Below are positions 38,748 to 46,461 of a stretch of 64,000 nucleotides of DNA, piece after piece. The notes beneath the pieces are model-generated. The model did no database searches, had not been told where the DNA came from, and saw only the letters and a list, made by a program, of their open reading frames with translations. The position numbers and the translations under genes are program-made. Where the stretch lies: positions 248,001-312,000 of the forward strand of contig NZ_QQNB01000003.1 of assembly GCF_003345355.1 (NCBI RefSeq), written 5' to 3'. Every line of letters begins with the position of its first letter. Within the stretch, counting starts at the first letter, position 1. This DNA comes from Sphingomonas aracearum (GTDB taxonomy: Bacteria > Pseudomonadota > Alphaproteobacteria > Sphingomonadales > Sphingomonadaceae).

Positions 38748-40091
38748 ATGCCTCGTTCCCCCTCTCGTTCGCTGCTTCAGGCCACCGCCATTGCAGCCGC
38801 GCTTGCGCTTGTTCCCGCCGCCACCGGCGCGATGGCGGCCGTCGACACCGGCACCTATCGCGAGGTCGACCAGTTCATGGACGTCTTCAACCGCGTCAAG
38901 GCGACCTATGTCGACAAGGTGGACGACAAGACGCTGCTGAAGGGCGCGATCGACGGCATGCTCGCCGCGCTCGATCCGCACAGCGCGTTCGAGACCGGGC
39001 TGGATTACGAAAACCTGCGCATCCAGACGCAGGGCAATTATGGCGGCCTGGGCCTGACCGTCACCATGGAAGACGGCGCGGTGAAGGTGATCTCGCCGCA
39101 GGAGGACACGCCGGGCTATCGGGCGGGCATCAAGTCCGGCGACTATATCACCCATATCGACGGCCAGCTGATCTACGGCATGAGCCTGGACGAGGCGATC
39201 AGCAAGATGCGGGGGCAACCCGGCAGCAAGGTGGCGCTCACCCTTGTGCGCCCCGGCCGCGACAAGCCGCTCGACGTCGCGCTGGTGCGCGAGAAGATCG
39301 TGCAGCGGCCGGTGAAGTGGGAGGTGAAGGAGGGCGTCGGCATCCTCAACATCAACACCTTCTCCGAGACGACCGGCGCGGATGTGCGCGCGGCGATGGT
39401 GGCGATCAACAAGTCGCTGGGCCATGACCCGGTCGGCTACCTCATCGACCTGCGCGACAATGGCGGCGGCCTGCGCGACGAGGCGCTGAAGGTGGCGGAC
39501 GTGTTCCTCGACCGCGGCGAGCTCCTGTCGGAGCGCGGGCGCGAGAAGAGCGACATCGAGCGCTTCTATGCCGAAGCCTATGTGAAGGGCGACCTGGCGC
39601 ACGGGCTGCCGGTGATCGTGCTGACGAACGCGGGCACCGCTTCGGCCAGCGAGATCGTGGCGGGCGCGCTGCAGGACCAGCACCGCGCGCTGGTGATGGG
39701 CGAGCGGTCGTTCGGCAAGGGATCGGTGCAGACGGTGCTCGATCTGGGCAACAACACCGCGCTGCGGCTCACCACCTCGCGCTACTACACGCCGTCGGGC
39801 CGATCGGTGCAGGAAGGCGGCATCCAGCCGGACGTGCGCGTGCCGCAGATCAGCGACGCCGATTACAAGAGCCGGCCGGTGTTCCGCGAGTCCGACCTGC
39901 GCCGCCACCTCATCAACGAGGTGAAGGCCGACGACAAGGTGCTGGAAGAGGACACCAAGGAGGATCCGCGCTTCGCCGCCACGCCCGAGCAGCTGAAGGC
40001 CAAGGGAATCGAGGACTTCCAGCTCGATTACGCGCTGAAGACGCTGGGTCGCCTGGCCACCGCGGCACCGACCACGCTGGCGCGCCGCTGA
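38748..40091 (+). CDS. ctpA: S41 family C-terminal processing peptidase
   Basis: The 447-residue protein has a signal peptide (to about residue 32), a PDZ domain with GNYGGLGLTVTMEDG and GYRAGIKSGDYITHIDG, and the S41 catalytic core. That core has GYLIDLRDNGGGLRDEA, the Ser nucleophile in NAGTASASEIVAGAL and the general-base Lys in GERSFGKGSVQTVL. CtpA-type proteases act in the periplasm on cell-envelope substrates, often under control of a lipoprotein partner. The ATG at 38748 has AGGA six bases upstream, better than the GTG- or TTG-type upstream starts. It follows envC in the conserved order and is four bases from dsbB. Confidence 0.94.
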   Translation: MPRSPSRSLLQATAIAAALALVPAATGAMAAVDTGTYREVDQFMDVFNRVKATYVDKVDDKTLLKGAIDGMLAALDPHSAFETGLDYENLRIQTQGNYGGLGLTVTMEDGAVKVISPQEDTPGYRAGIKSGDYITHIDGQLIYGMSLDEAISKMRGQPGSKVALTLVRPGRDKPLDVALVREKIVQRPVKWEVKEGVGILNINTFSETTGADVRAAMVAINKSLGHDPVGYLIDLRDNGGGLRDEALKVADVFLDRGELLSERGREKSDIERFYAEAYVKGDLAHGLPVIVLTNAGTASASEIVAGALQDQHRALVMGERSFGKGSVQTVLDLGNNTALRLTTSRYYTPSGRSVQEGGIQPDVRVPQISDADYKSRPVFRESDLRRHLINEVKADDKVLEEDTKEDPRFAATPEQLKAKGIEDFQLDYALKTLGRLATAAPTTLARR

Positions 40092-40094
40092 CCC

Positions 40095-40583
40095 ATGCCG
40101 CCGCGCCTTCTTGCCGCGCGCTTCCTGGCGCTTCTGGTGCCCGCCGCGCTGATGGCGGGCGCGCTCGGCTCGCAATATCTGGGCGGCCTGTACCCGTGCG
40201 AGATGTGCCACTGGCAGCGCTGGCCGCATTACGCCGCGATCGTGCTGGCGGGGCTGGCGTTCGTTGTGCGCGGCACCGGGCCGGTGCGTGCGCTGGTCCT
40301 GCTGGCGGGGCTGGCGATCTTGGCCTCGGGCGCGATCGGCGCGTTCCATGCCGGCGTGGAATACCACTGGTGGCAGGGCATCACCGCCTGCACCACCACG
40401 GCGGCGGCCGGCGGCGGCTCGGCGGACGCAATCCTCGCGCGGATCATGGAAGCGCCCATCGTGCGCTGCGATGCGCCGCAATGGACCCTGTTCGGCATTT
40501 CGCTGGCCGGCTTCAACGCCTTGTTCTCGCTGGCCGGTGCGCTGGCGATCTTCACCCTCCTGTTCGCAAAGGCACCCCGCTGA
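40095..40583 (+). CDS. dsbB: Disulfide bond formation protein B
   Basis: The 162-residue four-helix membrane protein has two Cys pairs: CEMC (Cys35, Cys38) in the first periplasmic loop and Cys99 (GITACT) with Cys125 (VRCDAP) in the second. This fits DsbB, which reoxidises DsbA and passes electrons to quinone. The QRWPH segment after CEMC is a typical conserved stretch. The periplasmic loop between the second pair is Ala/Gly-rich. Its TGA overlaps the coq7 ATG (TGATG), a coupling that suits quinone-linked functions. dsbA is not in the window. Confidence 0.88.
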   Translation: MPPRLLAARFLALLVPAALMAGALGSQYLGGLYPCEMCHWQRWPHYAAIVLAGLAFVVRGTGPVRALVLLAGLAILASGAIGAFHAGVEYHWWQGITACTTTAAAGGGSADAILARIMEAPIVRCDAPQWTLFGISLAGFNALFSLAGALAIFTLLFAKAPR

Positions 40584-41128
40584 TGGCCACAACAGGCAAG
40601 TGGCGGCCGGGCGACCGGCTGGAGCCGATCCCGGCGATGATCCGCGTCGACCAGGCCGGCGAATACGGCGCTACGCGCATCTATGCCGGGCAGCTGGCGG
40701 TGATGGGCGATCGCCACCCGCTGGCGCGCGAGATCGCCGGCATGGCGAACCAGGAAGAGCGCCACCGCGAATTCTTCGACGCGATGATGGCGCGCCGCGG
40801 CGTGCGGCCGACCCTGCTCCAGCCGTTCTGGAACGTCGCCGGCTTTGCGCTGGGCGCGGTAACGGCGGCGCTGGGGCCGCGCGCGGCGATGGCCTGCACC
40901 GTTGCCGTGGAGACGGAGATCGACAAGCATTACGAGGAGCAGCTCGGCGGCATCGGGACCAAGGACCCGGAACTGGCCGAGGCGGTGCTCGATTTCCAGG
41001 CGGAAGAGGTGGAGCATCGCGAGGCGGCGCGCGCCGCCGGCGGCGAGCTCGTTCCCGCTTATCCGATCCTGTCCGGCCTGATCCGGCTGGGCTGCAAGGT
41101 GGCGATCGCCACCGCCAAGCGAATTTGA
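40583..41128 (+). CDS. coq7: 2-polyprenyl-3-methyl-6-methoxy-1,4-benzoquinol hydroxylase
   Basis: The 181-residue di-iron protein performs the last hydroxylation of ubiquinone synthesis. It has the ferritin-like carboxylate pattern: MIRVDQAGEYGATRIYAGQL (first Glu), NQEERHREFFDAMM (ExxH), AVETEIDKHYEEQL and EEVEHREAARAAG (second ExxH). This is the Coq7/CatF type, not UbiF/UbiH. Length is normal. Its start overlaps the dsbB stop by one base. It is peripheral to the inner membrane in known homologues. Confidence 0.94.
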   Translation: MATTGKWRPGDRLEPIPAMIRVDQAGEYGATRIYAGQLAVMGDRHPLAREIAGMANQEERHREFFDAMMARRGVRPTLLQPFWNVAGFALGAVTAALGPRAAMACTVAVETEIDKHYEEQLGGIGTKDPELAEAVLDFQAEEVEHREAARAAGGELVPAYPILSGLIRLGCKVAIATAKRI

Positions 41129-41158
41129 GCCGCGGATGGGCGCGGCGGGAGTGAAGCG

Positions 41159-41560
41159 ATGAAGGTGATCCTTGCGGCGGCGGTGGCGCTCGCCGGAACC
41201 CTGGCCGGCACCGCGCCGGCATCGGCACAGGCGCTGCCCAAGCTGGTGATCTACGGCGCGCAGAAATGCCCCACCGACGCCAACGGCAACGAGATCGTGG
41301 TGTGCGAGCGGCGCAGCCCGGAAGAACAGTTCCGCATTCCCAAGGAACTGCGCGAGCTGGAGATCACGCCCCAGAACGAAAGCTGGGCACGCCGCGCGCT
41401 CAGCGACGACACGCCGGGCGTGAACGGCACTGGCAGCTGCTCGGCGGTCGGTCCGGGCGGCTCCACCGGCTGCTTCCTGCGCGAGGCGCAGCGGAACCGT
41501 CGCACCAACGCCGCCCGCAAGGCGCAGCAGCAGAACATGGAAGACTCGCTCAACAGGTAG
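41159..41560 (+). CDS. Small secreted Cys-containing protein, unknown function
   Basis: The 133-residue protein has a clear Sec signal peptide (cut after APASAQA, about residue 25). The mature part has four Cys: KCPTD, VVCERRSP, GSCSA and TGCFL. The phrase CERRSPEEQFRIPKELRELE in the middle looks like a conserved core. I do not recognise a named family; similar short periplasmic proteins are common in sphingomonads. The ATG at 41159 has GGGAG upstream. It follows coq7 by 30 bases on the same strand. Four Cys and a DsbB gene nearby suggest disulfides; no function is offered. Confidence 0.72.
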   Translation: MKVILAAAVALAGTLAGTAPASAQALPKLVIYGAQKCPTDANGNEIVVCERRSPEEQFRIPKELRELEITPQNESWARRALSDDTPGVNGTGSCSAVGPGGSTGCFLREAQRNRRTNAARKAQQQNMEDSLNR

Positions 41561-41660
41561 GTCGCAGCTTCCGTGTTCCGCCCCGGCCTGCGCCCGGCGG
41601 GACGGATGCTTTGCTTGCCCTCGAACATCGCCTAGAGCCCGCGCGATTGGGGGTGACGCG

Positions 41661-42173
41661 ATGGCGACGGTGATCGGACGAGCGGGCAAGCAAGCGAGAC
41701 CGATCATCCCGGACGCCTATGAGCGGGTGCTGGCCCTTGCCGCAATCACGTTGCTGGCGGTGGTGCTCGTCGCCTTGGTCCGCGGTGCCGGCCACTGGGC
41801 GCGGGTGCCGGCGATCGTCTGGGCGCATCTCCTCACCGTTCTCGTCGCGCTGGTGCTGACGCCGCCCATGCTGCTGCGGCCGCGCGGCGATCGCTGGCAT
41901 CGCCGGTTGGGGCGCGTGTGGGTGATCGCCATGCTCGCCACCGCCGCGCTGTCGCTCGGCGTGCGCATGAGCCATCCGGGGCATCTCAGCTTCATCCACC
42001 TGCTCTCCCTGTACGTGCTGGTCGCCGCACCGCTGATCTGGTGGACCGCGCGCACGCACCGCGTGGCGGCGCATCGCGGGCAGGTGCGCGGCATGGTGAC
42101 GGGCGCGCTGGTGCTTGCCGGCTTCTTCACGCTGCCGTTCGGGCGGCTGCTGGGCGGTTGGCTGTTCGGATGA
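41661..42173 (+). CDS. DUF2306-like membrane protein
   Basis: The 170-residue protein has four hydrophobic segments with conserved polar spots: a first helix, VWAHLLTVLVALVLTPPMLL, RRLGRVWVIAMLATA, FIHLLSLYVLVAAPLIWW, then TGALVLAGFFTLPFGRLLG. The regular HxxLG-type loop RGDRWHRRLGRVWV between helices two and three is the feature shared with DUF2306 proteins. Function is unknown. Its TGA overlaps the start of the next membrane glycosyltransferase gene (ATGA), so the two are coupled. The ATG at 41661 has GGGGGTGA upstream. Confidence 0.68.
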   Translation: MATVIGRAGKQARPIIPDAYERVLALAAITLLAVVLVALVRGAGHWARVPAIVWAHLLTVLVALVLTPPMLLRPRGDRWHRRLGRVWVIAMLATAALSLGVRMSHPGHLSFIHLLSLYVLVAAPLIWWTARTHRVAAHRGQVRGMVTGALVLAGFFTLPFGRLLGGWLFG

Positions 42174-43612
42174 CGGCCGCTCCTCTGGCGCGCGGCCCGC
42201 ACGGGCTGGCCGCGGTTCTGTTCGCCCTGGTGTGGATCTCGTGCAGCTGGTTCGGCTCGTGGGAGTTCAACGCCAACAACGGCACGCGCCTGTACGGCGC
42301 GATCGCCCTGGCCGAGCACGGCCGCGCGACCATCGACGAGTTCCAGGACCTGACGATCGACAAGGCGCGCTTCGGCGACCATTGGTATATCGACAAGGCG
42401 CCCGGCATCACCCTGCTGGCGACGCCCGTGGTCTGGGCCGTGGACCGGGTGACCGGCGACAAGGCCGACGATTATACCTTTGGCGCGGGCGACTGGCCGT
42501 TCGGCCGCTACATGCGGCTGCGCATGCGGCTGACGGCTTGGGCGGTCTGCGCCACGCTCACCGCACTGGCCGCGGTGCTGGTGATGGACTGGGGCACCGG
42601 GCTGACCGGCAATCCGGCGGCGGGCACGGCGGCGGCGCTGGCCTATGCGCTGGGGTCGCCGATCTGGGGCTTTTCGGGGACGATCTTCGGCCATGCGCCG
42701 GCGGCTGCGCTGCTGGTGATCGCCGCCTGGGCAGTCTGGCGCGGTTCGGCGAGCCTGCGCGAATGGAGCCGCTGGCGCTACCCGCTGCTCGCCGGCGGCA
42801 CGCTGGGCGCGGCGGTGACGATCGAGTTTCCCGCCGCGATCCCCGGCCTGGTGATCGCCGCCTGGGGGCTGTGGCGGCTGCGCGTGCTGCCCCGGGCGCT
42901 GGCGCTGCGGACGATGGCGCTGACGATCGCCGCGGGCCTGGTGCTCGTCGCACCGGTGCCGCTCTACAACCTGTTCGCGTTCGGCACGCCGTTCAAGCTC
43001 GGCTATTCGGGCGTGGTCGGCTTTGACGGCATGCAGCAGGGCCTGTTCGGGCTGACCTGGCCCAAGCCGGCGACCTTGTGGGCGATCACGCTGGGCTTTC
43101 GCCGCGGCCTGGTCTGGCTCGCCCCGGCGCTGGTGCTTGCGCCCTGGGGCCTGTGGCGGCTGTGGCGGGGCGGCCAGCGGGAGGTGGTGGTGCTCGCCAT
43201 CGCGGCCGCGCTGGCGGTGCTGTGCGTCAACGCCAGCTATTTCTACTGGGACGGCGGCAATTCCACCGGGCCGCGCCACGCGCTGCCGGCGGTGGCGTTC
43301 CTGGCGCTGGGCGTGGCGGGGGCGTGGCGGCGGGAAGGGGCGGGGCGCTGGCTGGCGATAGGCCTGCTCGCGCTCGCGCTGCCGATCAACCTGCTGGTCG
43401 CCGCGGCCGACACGCTCGCGCCGCCGGAATATGCGTTCCCGCTGCTCGATCCGGTCTGGACGCAGTTCCGCGGGTGGAACATCCGCACGCTGCCGTCCGA
43501 ATGTTGGGGCTGGTCGCCGGCGCGGGGCCTCGCGCTCTATCTCGCGCTGGCGATCCCGCTGCTCGGCCTCGTCTGCCAGCAGGCGCTGCGGGCGGAGCGC
43601 GCCGCCGACTAG
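42170..43612 (+). CDS. GT39-like membrane glycosyltransferase
   Basis: The 480-residue polytopic protein has about ten hydrophobic helices. The first periplasmic loop has NNGTRLYGAIALAEHGRATIDE and HWYIDKAPGITLLATPV, a layout found in GT-C enzymes such as PMT/ArnT-type proteins. The C-terminal SYFYWDGGNSTGPRHALPAVAF is a segment shared by a family of uncharacterised bacterial membrane proteins of this kind. The acidic catalytic motif is not sharply defined, so enzymatic function is inference. It starts in an ATGA overlap with the DUF2306-like gene and meets the convergent dedA gene in a four-base overlap. Confidence 0.65.
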   Translation: MTAAPLARGPHGLAAVLFALVWISCSWFGSWEFNANNGTRLYGAIALAEHGRATIDEFQDLTIDKARFGDHWYIDKAPGITLLATPVVWAVDRVTGDKADDYTFGAGDWPFGRYMRLRMRLTAWAVCATLTALAAVLVMDWGTGLTGNPAAGTAAALAYALGSPIWGFSGTIFGHAPAAALLVIAAWAVWRGSASLREWSRWRYPLLAGGTLGAAVTIEFPAAIPGLVIAAWGLWRLRVLPRALALRTMALTIAAGLVLVAPVPLYNLFAFGTPFKLGYSGVVGFDGMQQGLFGLTWPKPATLWAITLGFRRGLVWLAPALVLAPWGLWRLWRGGQREVVVLAIAAALAVLCVNASYFYWDGGNSTGPRHALPAVAFLALGVAGAWRREGAGRWLAIGLLALALPINLLVAAADTLAPPEYAFPLLDPVWTQFRGWNIRTLPSECWGWSPARGLALYLALAIPLLGLVCQQALRAERAAD

Positions 43613-44247
43613 GTGTTGGACGCGCGCCGCACGCCGCGCACCCGGTGCCAGATATAGAAGGCGACCAGCGCGACCAGCACCACGCCGATCAGCGCGTCGG
43701 CCGAGTGGAACGCGGCCTTCACCCGCGGATCGCTGTTCCACTTGTCGCCGAGCTTCATGCCCACCCAGGCCAGGCCGAAGCACCACGGCCAGGAGCCGAG
43801 AAAGGTGTACAGGTGGAACGGCACCAGCTTCATCCGCGCGACGCCGGCGGGAAAGGCGATAAACGAGCGGATCACCGGCAACAGGCGGCCGACGAACACC
43901 GCCGAGGAGCCCCAGCGCGCGAAGAAGCGGTCGGCCGCGTCGATCTCGCCCGGGCCGATCAGCACGTACTTGCCCCAGCGCAGCGCCAGCGGCCGCCCGC
44001 CGCGCTTGCCCACTTCGTAGGCGACGATCGAGCCGATGTTGCAGCCGATTGCGCCGGCGGTCGCCGCCAGGAACAGGTCGAACCGGCCGGTGGAGACGAG
44101 ATAGCCGGCAAACGGCATGATGATCTCGGACGGCAGCGGAATGCACGCGCTCTCGATCGCCATCAGCACGGCGATGCCGACATAGCCGCCCGAAGAGATC
44201 ACCCAGATGGTGAAGGCGGCGAGGGTCCCCAGAATCTTCTCGATCAT
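43609..44247 (-). CDS. DedA family membrane protein
   Basis: The 212-residue DedA/SNARE-associated protein has the family's E.....PEIIMP-like motif (ESACIPLPSEIIMPFAGYL) near residue 33 and the F/GRxxPxxR motif (GRLLPVIRSFIAFPAG) near residue 120. DedA proteins keep membrane lipid balance and support proton-motive force; some flip undecaprenyl phosphate. The start ATG at 44247 begins MIEKILGTLAAF; there are no better upstream starts. It is convergent with the GT39-like gene and divergent from the SDR gene. Confidence 0.92.
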   Translation of the reverse strand: MIEKILGTLAAFTIWVISSGGYVGIAVLMAIESACIPLPSEIIMPFAGYLVSTGRFDLFLAATAGAIGCNIGSIVAYEVGKRGGRPLALRWGKYVLIGPGEIDAADRFFARWGSSAVFVGRLLPVIRSFIAFPAGVARMKLVPFHLYTFLGSWPWCFGLAWVGMKLGDKWNSDPRVKAAFHSADALIGVVLVALVAFYIWHRVRGVRRASNT

Positions 44248-44359
44248 GGGCCAGGGGCCTGCGCGAGAATGCCGCGGAAGGGAAGAGGCCTTGATGTTGC
44301 CGGATCGTTGCCGGGTGAGCGGACCTGAGCCCATCGTGCCGATTTCGCACGTGTCCGCC

Positions 44360-44384
44360 TGAACTTAGCGGCCGGTCGCCCGTT
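44360..44384 (+). promoter_or_regulatory. Possible EcfG-type promoter for the SDR gene
   Basis: TGAAC (44360-44364) and CGTT (44381-44384) are separated by 16 bases, one mismatch from GGAAC-N16/17-CGTT. The SDR start is 40 bases further on, with a GGAGA ribosome site. YghA-type SDRs are often stress-induced, which fits. The 177-base spacer holds no other recognisable feature. Confidence 0.35.
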
Positions 44385-44424
44385 CGGGGGGCAAGCGGAA
44401 CAGGCGATCAACCGGAGACACATC

Positions 44425-45426
44425 ATGGCAGACGACGGAACCACGCGGCGTTCGGTGCTGGGCGGCGCGGCGGCAGGGCTGGCGGCGGCGGCGAGCCCGG
44501 CGGCGGCGGCAGCGGCGGCACAGGCGGGCGCGGCGGGCGGCGCCGCACCCTTGAAGGATCCGCGCACCAAATACACCAACCAGCCGTTTCCCGAGCAGCG
44601 CCAGCCATGGCCGGCGCTGGCCAGCAAGATGAACCCGCGGCCCGACCATGGCGAAACGAGCTACAAGGGCTCGGGGCGCCTGGCGGGCCGCAAGGCGCTG
44701 ATCACCGGCGGCGACAGCGGCATGGGCCGTGCGGCGGCGATCGCCTTTGCGCGCGAGGGCGCGGACGTGGCGATCAACTACTATCCCACCGAAGAGCCTG
44801 ACGCGCGCGAGGTGGTGGACCTCATCAAGCAGGCGGGCCAGCGCGCGGTCGCCATCCCGATGGACATTCGCGGCGAGGCGAACTGCAACAAGATCGCGCA
44901 GGCCGCGATCAAGGGGCTGGGCAGCGTGGACATCCTCGTCAACAATGCCGCCTATCAGCAGAGCAAGGAGGATATCTTCCAGATCTCCGACGAGCAGCTG
45001 GTGCGCACGTTCGAAACCAACATCCTGGCCATGTTCCGCCTGTCCAAGGCGATCATCCCGCAGATGAAGCCCGGCTCGGTGATCCTCAACACCGGCTCCG
45101 TGAACAGCTACGATCCGGGCGAGGAACTGCTCGATTACGCCTCCACCAAGGGCGCGATCCTGATCTTCACCAAGGGGCTGGCCAAGCAGATGGCCAAGCG
45201 CGGCATCCGCGTGAACATGGTCGCGCCGGGGCCGATCTGGACACCGCTGCAGGTCGCCGGCGGGCAGTTGCCGGGCAAGCTCGGCGAGTTCGGCAAGGAC
45301 ACGCCGCTCGGCCGCGCAGGGCAGCCGGCGGAGCTGGCCTCGCTGTACGTCACGCTGGCCTCCGACGAGGTCAGCTTCTCCACCGGCACCGCTGTCGGTG
45401 CGCATGGCGGCAAGGGCAACCCGTAA
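44425..45426 (+). CDS. SDR family oxidoreductase with twin-arginine signal
   Basis: The 333-residue protein starts with a Tat-type signal (TTRRSVLGG, Arg8-Arg9, then an Ala-rich hydrophobic stretch). After the linker FPEQRQPWPALASKMNPRPD comes a classical short-chain dehydrogenase: NAD(P)-binding TGGDSGMGRAAA, NNAAYQQ, catalytic Ser in NTGSVNSY, Tyr and Lys in YASTKGA, and the APGPIWTPLQ loop. It belongs to the YghA-like group. The Tat signal would place it, folded with cofactor, in the periplasm; a few relatives have this too. The ATG at 44425 has GGAGA upstream. Substrate unknown. Confidence 0.88.
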   Translation: MADDGTTRRSVLGGAAAGLAAAASPAAAAAAAQAGAAGGAAPLKDPRTKYTNQPFPEQRQPWPALASKMNPRPDHGETSYKGSGRLAGRKALITGGDSGMGRAAAIAFAREGADVAINYYPTEEPDAREVVDLIKQAGQRAVAIPMDIRGEANCNKIAQAAIKGLGSVDILVNNAAYQQSKEDIFQISDEQLVRTFETNILAMFRLSKAIIPQMKPGSVILNTGSVNSYDPGEELLDYASTKGAILIFTKGLAKQMAKRGIRVNMVAPGPIWTPLQVAGGQLPGKLGEFGKDTPLGRAGQPAELASLYVTLASDEVSFSTGTAVGAHGGKGNP

Positions 45427-45437
45427 GCCTGTTCCGT

Positions 45438-45462
45438 GGGGCTGTCCGGCGTGGGCAGCCCC
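45438..45462. terminator. Candidate bidirectional terminator
   Basis: GGGGCTG (45438-45444) and CAGCCCC (45456-45462) form a 7-bp stem with an 11-base loop. It lies between the convergent ends of the SDR gene (stop at 45426) and the MarR-GNAT gene (stop at 45470). No T-run follows, so Rho-independent action is uncertain. Confidence 0.45.
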
Positions 45463-45469
45463 CCGCGCG

Positions 45470-46405
45470 TCACGGACGATACAGCATGGCGACGTTGCAC
45501 CGTTCGTAGCGCCTGCCGAATTCCTCCATGATCGCGGCATCGTGGACGAAGCCGAGCTTCTCGTAGAGGTGGATGGCGGCGGCACTCTTCGCGTTGCTGA
45601 GCAGGTAAAGCCGATCGCAGCCGAGCGCCTGCGCGCGGGCGATCACCGCCTGAAGCAGGAACTCGCCGGCCTTGCGGCCGCGCGCCTTGTCCAGCACGCC
45701 CATCTTCGTCAGCTCATACTGGCGCTCACCCGTCTTCTGCAGCGCGCAGGCACCGACGATGCCGAGCGCCGGATCCTCCACGAACAGGATGTCGCCGCCC
45801 GGCTCGATGATCCGCGCGCGAGGGTTGCGGAGGACGTCGAGATCGGTTTGCTCCAGCCGGTACATGTCCTCGATCCATTCGGCGTTGATGCGGTGGAAGT
45901 CCTCGGCCAGCGCATCGGTGAAGCGCCGGATCGCCAGGCCGCCGTTCGGGCGCCCGTCCAGCGGGCGCTCGGCCAGGCTGCGCTCCATTCCCTCGATCAT
46001 GGCCAGCAATGCGGGCGCATCGCAGACTTCGTCCACCGCCGCGCGCAATCGCGGCCACAGGACGGTTTCCGCGAGCTCCATGGCCTCCCGGCCCCTGGCG
46101 GTGAGGGTCAGCATCTTGCTGCGCTGGTCGCGCGCGTCGCGGCTGGTCTCCACCAGCTCCATCTCGACCAGGCGGGAAAGGATGCGGGTAACGGCGGGCT
46201 GGCTGATGCCCATTGCCTGCACCGCATCTCCGACCGTCATCGATCCCTCGCGGTACAGCGCGGTGAGCAGCGGCATCTGGCTCGGCTGCGTTGGCAGGCC
46301 GCAGTCGCCGGCGATCCGTTCCGCACCCGCCTGCAACCGCTCGGCCAGCCGCTTCAGGCGGCTTCCCAGCATCACCGAACCTTCTTCCGCCAGCACGTCC
46401 CGCAT
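45470..46405 (-). CDS. MarR-type regulator fused to GNAT acetyltransferase
   Basis: The 311-residue protein has a MarR winged helix at residues 1 to about 150 (PLLTALYREGSMTVGDAVQA, ISQPAVTRILSRLVEMELVE and the wing DARDQRSKMLTLTARG). A GNAT domain fills residues 155-311 (FVEDPALGIVGACALQ, ELTKMGVLDKARGRKAGEFL with the acetyl-CoA loop, YLLSNAKSAAAIHLYEKLGF). Such bifunctional helix-turn-helix/GNAT proteins are known but their targets are mostly not. It probably represses itself through the perfect palindrome 18 bases upstream. The ATG at 46405 begins MRDVLAEEGSVML. It stands alone between convergent and divergent neighbours. Confidence 0.87.
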   Translation of the reverse strand: MRDVLAEEGSVMLGSRLKRLAERLQAGAERIAGDCGLPTQPSQMPLLTALYREGSMTVGDAVQAMGISQPAVTRILSRLVEMELVETSRDARDQRSKMLTLTARGREAMELAETVLWPRLRAAVDEVCDAPALLAMIEGMERSLAERPLDGRPNGGLAIRRFTDALAEDFHRINAEWIEDMYRLEQTDLDVLRNPRARIIEPGGDILFVEDPALGIVGACALQKTGERQYELTKMGVLDKARGRKAGEFLLQAVIARAQALGCDRLYLLSNAKSAAAIHLYEKLGFVHDAAIMEEFGRRYERCNVAMLYRP

Positions 46406-46422
46406 CTGCTCACTCCCGTTGC

Positions 46423-46446
46423 ATACCGCGTTATATAACGCGGTAT
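46423..46446. promoter_or_regulatory. 24-bp perfect palindrome, likely MarR-GNAT operator
   Basis: The half-site ATACCGCGTTAT (46423-46434) is followed directly by its exact complement ATAACGCGGTAT (46435-46446). It lies 18 bases before the ATG of the MarR-GNAT gene and 15 bases outside the stop of the udgX gene. The AT-rich centre in GC-rich DNA suggests it also contains the promoter. Autoregulation by the MarR domain is the simplest reading. Confidence 0.7.
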
Positions 46447-46461
46447 ATACATCGGCAAGCT

